Origin: Nitrospinaceae bacterium
GTDB lineage: Bacteria; Nitrospinota; Nitrospinia; Nitrospinales; VA-1
Reading direction: 5' to 3'
NCBI GenBank assembly: GCA_016763735.1
Contig: JAESTE010000003.1
Location: 1-17,303 of the forward strand
Length of the DNA stretch: 17,303 bases
Positions 14,847 through 17,303 of this stretch are shown here, in pieces (position 1 is the stretch's first letter; every line of letters begins with the position of its first letter). A program made the position numbers and the translations under genes. Below the pieces are notes generated by a model that saw only the letters and a program-made list of their open reading frames with translations, was not told where the DNA came from and searched no databases.

Positions 14847-14850
14847 AAGG

Positions 14851-14876
14851 TTTCCTCCAGAGCAGTGAGGAGGAAA
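14851..14876. repeat. Hairpin before the small membrane protein gene
   Basis: TTTCCTCC (14851-14858) and GGAGGAAA (14869-14876) form a perfect 8-base stem with a ten-base loop, ten bases before the ribosome-binding site GGAG at 14887. The GGAGG in the right arm could itself resemble a Shine-Dalgarno that is masked when folded. It may be part of the adjoining repeat rather than a control element. Confidence 0.4.
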
Positions 14877-14896
14877 GTTGCAATTTGGAGTGACGG

Positions 14897-15139
14897 ATGG
14901 ATATTCTTGTGATCGAACAGGTTTGGGCAATTGTTTTGTTTTTGCTGGGAGCTTTTGTACTCAATACCTGTAGTCGTCTGGAAAGAAAAGAGCAGGAGTT
15001 TCTTAAAGATCCGCGTAACCGCTATGGCAAGCGAAAATCGGATATGGTCAAACCCAAAACACTTCGCGGTACCCTTATGACCTTAACGGGTACAGGCCTT
15101 TGCTTAAGCGGCATGATTCTTTTCGTGATGCACGTCTAG
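14897..15139 (+). CDS. Small two-helix membrane protein, unknown
   Basis: 80 residues with two hydrophobic segments, about 7-24 (EQVWAIVLFLLGAFVLNTC) and 58-78 (LMTLTGTGLCLSGMILFVM). They are separated by a strongly basic and charged loop (RLERKEQEFLKDPRNRYGKRKSD), which by the positive-inside rule should face the cytoplasm with both ends outside. The start is supported by GGAG at 14887-14890 six bases upstream. I do not recognise the family. It stands alone between repeat elements, and a GC hairpin follows the stop directly. Good start signal and sensible topology make it likely real despite its size. Confidence 0.7.
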   Translation: MDILVIEQVWAIVLFLLGAFVLNTCSRLERKEQEFLKDPRNRYGKRKSDMVKPKTLRGTLMTLTGTGLCLSGMILFVMHV

Positions 15140-15153
15140 CCGGGAGGCCCGGC
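15139..15153 (+). terminator. GC hairpin directly after the small membrane protein gene
   Basis: GCCGGG (15139-15144), loop AGG, CCCGGC (15148-15153), overlapping the last base of the stop codon. It is stable, but no T-run follows, so it is a weak candidate for an intrinsic terminator. Confidence 0.35.
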
Positions 15154-15219
15154 GGCCAATAGGTCGATTCCCGTAAACCGGATCATCACGTTAAAGCTTC
15201 TGGGAATGGTTCTTATGAT

Positions 15220-15254
15220 CCCCTCTTTCCTAAAGAGGGGCTGGGGTGATTTAC
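15220..15254 (+). repeat. Dispersed repeat, left copy (hairpin plus conserved tail)
   Basis: CCCCTCTTT (15220-15228) and AAAGAGGGG (15232-15240) form a perfect 9-base stem with loop CCT. A tail CTGGGGTGATTTAC (15241-15254) follows. The tail and right stem arm recur inverted at 17277-17303. The rest of 15140-15358 shows no gene and only a poor promoter match. Confidence 0.7.
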
Positions 15255-15358
15255 ATTGCAGGTTTCCTGACCAGCAAAAAAGTTATCCGGTTGATTTAAT
15301 CGTCAGCAAATGAGAATATCAGCCTCAAATCCAAACAGAATTTTCAGACAATAATAAA

Positions 15359-16417
15359 ATGAAGCCTATATCTCCCTGCTATCTGATTCCAGATAACCCC
15401 ATTGAACGAATAGAGGGTAAAGATCCCTTCCAGTTTAAGCCGTTCGTTGACACTTTTGAAACACTTGCCATGAACAAACATAATGGCACTCCCTTCACCG
15501 TGGTGATTGATGGACAATGGGGCTCGGGAAAAACGACACTTATGAAAATGACCGAGGCACGATTGAGTGAAAAGAAAAAAGAATTCGCCGACATGAGTGA
15601 TAAAGAAAAAACCGAATTCAAAAAAACCTCTCGTCCCTGTAAAACTTTCTGGTTCAACGCCTGGAAATATTCAAACGATGACCATCTATTGACTGCACTT
15701 TTGCTGGTTATGTTTAAAGGGATGGAAGAGGACACAGGTTTTTGGGATGCGGTGAAAACCAAAATCGATGGTAAAAGTTTCCTTTCCGGTCTGGTGAACC
15801 AGTATTTGGGGAAATTGACAGGAGGGGATGCTACCGAATATATGCATGAATTACGGCTGGCAAAGAATTCCGCCTTTCTGGATGAGTTCACCAACCTGAT
15901 GAAAATGCTCATTCGCAACTATTGTTCAGTGAATAATGAAGAAGACGGTGACGAAGAGGGGGCCTTTGTGGTTTTCATTGATGATCTCGACCGATGTCCC
16001 CCCGATAGAGTGTTGCAGGTTTTGGAAGCCGTAAAACTCTTTTTGGATATTCCCGGTTGCATCTTTTTTATTGGCATGGAAGTGAAACAAGTCGAACAGG
16101 CCATTCAAACCCAGTATGAGGTCGAACAAAAGCGCAAGAAATTCAACTCAAAACGGTATCTGGAGAAAATGATCCAGATTCATGTCAAAATTCCTCCGAT
16201 TGCAGAAACCAATATGGAGCGTTATTTGGGGGAGCTCTATAAAAAATATAAATCGTATGAAGGATTTGAGGAAAAGTTTCCAGGCGGTGTAAAAAAGATT
16301 TTTCTTGCGGCAAACTATAAGACCCAGCGTGCCTTAAAACGAGGGATCAATGACTATCTCTTTTTGGAATCCCTCTGCGTAAACATGCCTGACATTGAAA
16401 TTGAAAAAAATGACTGA
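15359..16417 (+). CDS. KAP-family P-loop NTPase
   Basis: 352 residues. Walker A is GQWGSGKTT (52-60), FNAWKYSNDDHLLTALL (99-115) is the KAP segment after it, and Walker B is FVVFIDDLDRCPPDRVLQVLEA (203-224) with Asp208/Asp209, followed by KLFLDIPGCIFFIGM. KIPP (277-280) and TQRALKRGIN (322-331) close the helical C-terminal part. KAP NTPases are STAND-like ATPases; the family includes the F-plasmid phage T7 exclusion protein PifA and animal Kidins220. Many insert transmembrane helices between the Walker motifs; the insert here (about 115-190) is not hydrophobic enough for that, so this looks like a soluble, minimal form. No Shine-Dalgarno precedes ATG 15359. The stop overlaps the next gene by eight bases, so the two products should be made together. 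Confidence 0.9.
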   Translation: MKPISPCYLIPDNPIERIEGKDPFQFKPFVDTFETLAMNKHNGTPFTVVIDGQWGSGKTTLMKMTEARLSEKKKEFADMSDKEKTEFKKTSRPCKTFWFNAWKYSNDDHLLTALLLVMFKGMEEDTGFWDAVKTKIDGKSFLSGLVNQYLGKLTGGDATEYMHELRLAKNSAFLDEFTNLMKMLIRNYCSVNNEEDGDEEGAFVVFIDDLDRCPPDRVLQVLEAVKLFLDIPGCIFFIGMEVKQVEQAIQTQYEVEQKRKKFNSKRYLEKMIQIHVKIPPIAETNMERYLGELYKKYKSYEGFEEKFPGGVKKIFLAANYKTQRALKRGINDYLFLESLCVNMPDIEIEKND

Positions 16418-17240
16418 AAAGAAGGAAATATCCCGTGAAGGTCTGGCCAAATGGACAGTGATCACCTCCTTGGACACAGAATTGACCGAGGAACTCGCTG
16501 AAAAACCATTTTGCCTCGCTGCCTGGGAAGACTACTGGTTGTGGAAGAAGGAGGCAAAAAATAAGAGGGCGTTTAAATGGGATGAGCGGGTACTATTTTG
16601 GAAAGATTTTTCCGATTGGCTGAATTCCTCTTTGGAAGAAGAAAAGGAGGAAGTGGTTGAGGTAGTTGCGGCCGGTACTTTAAAATATATGGCAAGTAAT
16701 TTAAAACCTGAGAAAAGTAAATTAAAATCTGATAAGAAATTATTTGCTAACTGGTGCAGGTTTTATAAAAAATGGAGCGGGGAGAGTTTCTTTGATCAGA
16801 GCAAAGTTTTTATTATTGGTCAACCTTCTTTTACCTCAGAGGAGCAATGTGAGAACTACCAGTTTTTGAACCAGTTCATTGTTTCACGCGAAGAGCCGGA
16901 GCCAGGACCGAAGCCAGAGAGTGGTTCCAAGCCTATTGGAAAGGGTCGTAGGGTCAAGGGGCATCGAATCGCCCCAGATGAGGGTTTGAGAGGAGCCGAT
17001 CTCACGGGAGCCAACCTCAGAGGAGCTGACCTCACAAGAGCCAACCTCGAAGGAGCCAACCTCGAAGGAGCCAACCTCAGAGGAGCCGACCTCGAAGGAG
17101 CCAACCTCGAAGGGGCCGACCTCCAAGAAGCAAGGTTTTTCAAGAAAGAAATCGTTTTAACTAGAAACTGGCGGAAGGCAATTTTTAAGGAGGGAGTCAT
17201 GGAAAAATTGGAAGAATTGAGCTGGGAAGAAGAAAAATAG
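16410..17240 (+). CDS. Pentapeptide-repeat protein with unrecognised Trp-rich N-terminal domain, partner of the KAP NTPase
   Basis: 276 residues. Residues 1-155 are charged and rich in Trp (KWTV, AAWEDYWLWKKE, FWKDFSDWL, NWCRFYKKW) and match nothing I know. Residues 160-190 are a Pro/Glu/Gly then Arg/Lys linker. Residues 192-242 are about ten pentapeptide repeats of the A(D/N)LxG type, which fold into a right-handed square helix. A charged tail of 34 residues ends the protein. ATG 16410 lies eight bases inside the KAP gene, giving coupled translation; a TTG at 16395 is less likely. There is no signal peptide or membrane helix. The N-terminal domain may contact the NTPase or sense a target, while the stalk could act as a protein-binding or DNA-mimic surface; these roles are guesses. 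Confidence 0.85.
   Translation: MTEKKEISREGLAKWTVITSLDTELTEELAEKPFCLAAWEDYWLWKKEAKNKRAFKWDERVLFWKDFSDWLNSSLEEEKEEVVEVVAAGTLKYMASNLKPEKSKLKSDKKLFANWCRFYKKWSGESFFDQSKVFIIGQPSFTSEEQCENYQFLNQFIVSREEPEPGPKPESGSKPIGKGRRVKGHRIAPDEGLRGADLTGANLRGADLTRANLEGANLEGANLRGADLEGANLEGADLQEARFFKKEIVLTRNWRKAIFKEGVMEKLEELSWEEEK
16986..17132 (+). repeat. 15-base tandem repeats coding the pentapeptide stalk
   Basis: About ten units of 15 bases built on GGAGCCxACCTC. Neighbouring units are often identical in third codon positions too, so copy number has probably changed recently by slippage. Confidence 0.85.
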
Positions 17241-17276
17241 GCTCTGATGGGTAACACTTTTATTAACACCCTTGAG

Positions 17277-17303
17277 GTAAATCACCCCGGCCCTCTTTGG
17301 GAA
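17277..17303 (-). repeat. Dispersed repeat, right copy (inverted, cut by the window end)
   Basis: Read on the minus strand, these 27 bases match the left copy at 15227-15254 with about three differences, including one indel: AAAGAGGG, then GGGGTGATTTAC. The hairpin's other arm would lie just beyond the window. This copy is inverted relative to the first and lies 36 bases after the pentapeptide gene. Confidence 0.65.

Noticed and set aside
14585..14912. Two plus-strand open frames of 102 and 76 residues
   Set aside because: Both run through the palindromic repeat and its flanks, with no start signal and no protein-like pattern.
16986..17132. CRISPR-like short repeats
   Set aside because: They are contiguous 15-base coding units without spacers, in frame with a pentapeptide protein.
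16856..17269. Minus-strand frames of 137 and 80 residues
   Set aside because: They are low-complexity antisense readings of the pentapeptide DNA repeats.
15220..17303. Composite transposon or IS around the KAP pair
   Set aside because: There is no transposase and no target duplication is visible; the inverted sequences look like a general hairpin repeat.
1..17303. tRNA, rRNA or known riboswitch
   Set aside because: No cloverleaf, rRNA core or recognisable riboswitch motif was found by eye; a covariance-model scan was not possible.

Overview
The window looks like ordinary chromosomal DNA of a Gram-negative bacterium. It carries Sec signal peptides, a periplasmic phosphate-binding protein and an Slt-type murein transglycosylase. 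Composition is moderate in GC and gene packing is tight. A marine Nitrospinota or deltaproteobacterium-like lineage would fit the gene set (DUF3179, DUF362, many TPR proteins, HC2 anti-sigma), but this is an impression only.

Layout. (1) The left edge holds the 3' end of an endonuclease/exonuclease/phosphatase gene. (2) Bases 848-6971 form a tight plus-strand run, pstS-pstC-pstA-pstB (high-affinity phosphate import) followed by a cytoplasmic TPR protein and a secreted repeat protein. No phoU is present and PstB has a short C-terminus. (3) A DUF3179 exported protein follows at 7087-8028. It converges on a minus-strand group reading ECF sigma factor, zinc anti-sigma factor, msrB; this looks like a thiol-redox-responsive stress operon. 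(4) An ArsR-type repressor is divergent from the sigma gene, with a promoter that predicts a leaderless transcript. (5) The minus-strand DUF362 gene has a frameshift: its last 55 or so residues lie in another frame, overlapping the end of arsR. (6) Minus-strand genes run methyltransferase (TrmN6-like), miaA, slt. miaA is frameshifted at a run of eight A (coding strand), and its second part is joined in frame to a membrane-anchored lytic transglycosylase. (7) Bases 14555-14896 hold no convincing gene; they carry promoters, a long imperfect palindromic repeat and a hairpin, followed by a small two-helix membrane protein.

(8) The right end, 15359-17240, is the most system-like part. It is a two-gene, translationally coupled cassette of a KAP-family P-loop NTPase and a protein with an unrecognised Trp-rich N-terminus and a C-terminal pentapeptide-repeat stalk. 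Two inverted copies of one dispersed repeat lie on either side. KAP NTPases include the phage-exclusion protein PifA, so a defence or membrane-associated conflict role is a reasonable hypothesis, not a demonstrated one.

The two frameshifts and the fusion all fall within 4 kb. Either this stretch has assembly indels (one is in a homopolymer), or it is undergoing real gene decay or rearrangement; reads would decide. Promoter, terminator and operator calls come from eye-matching only.
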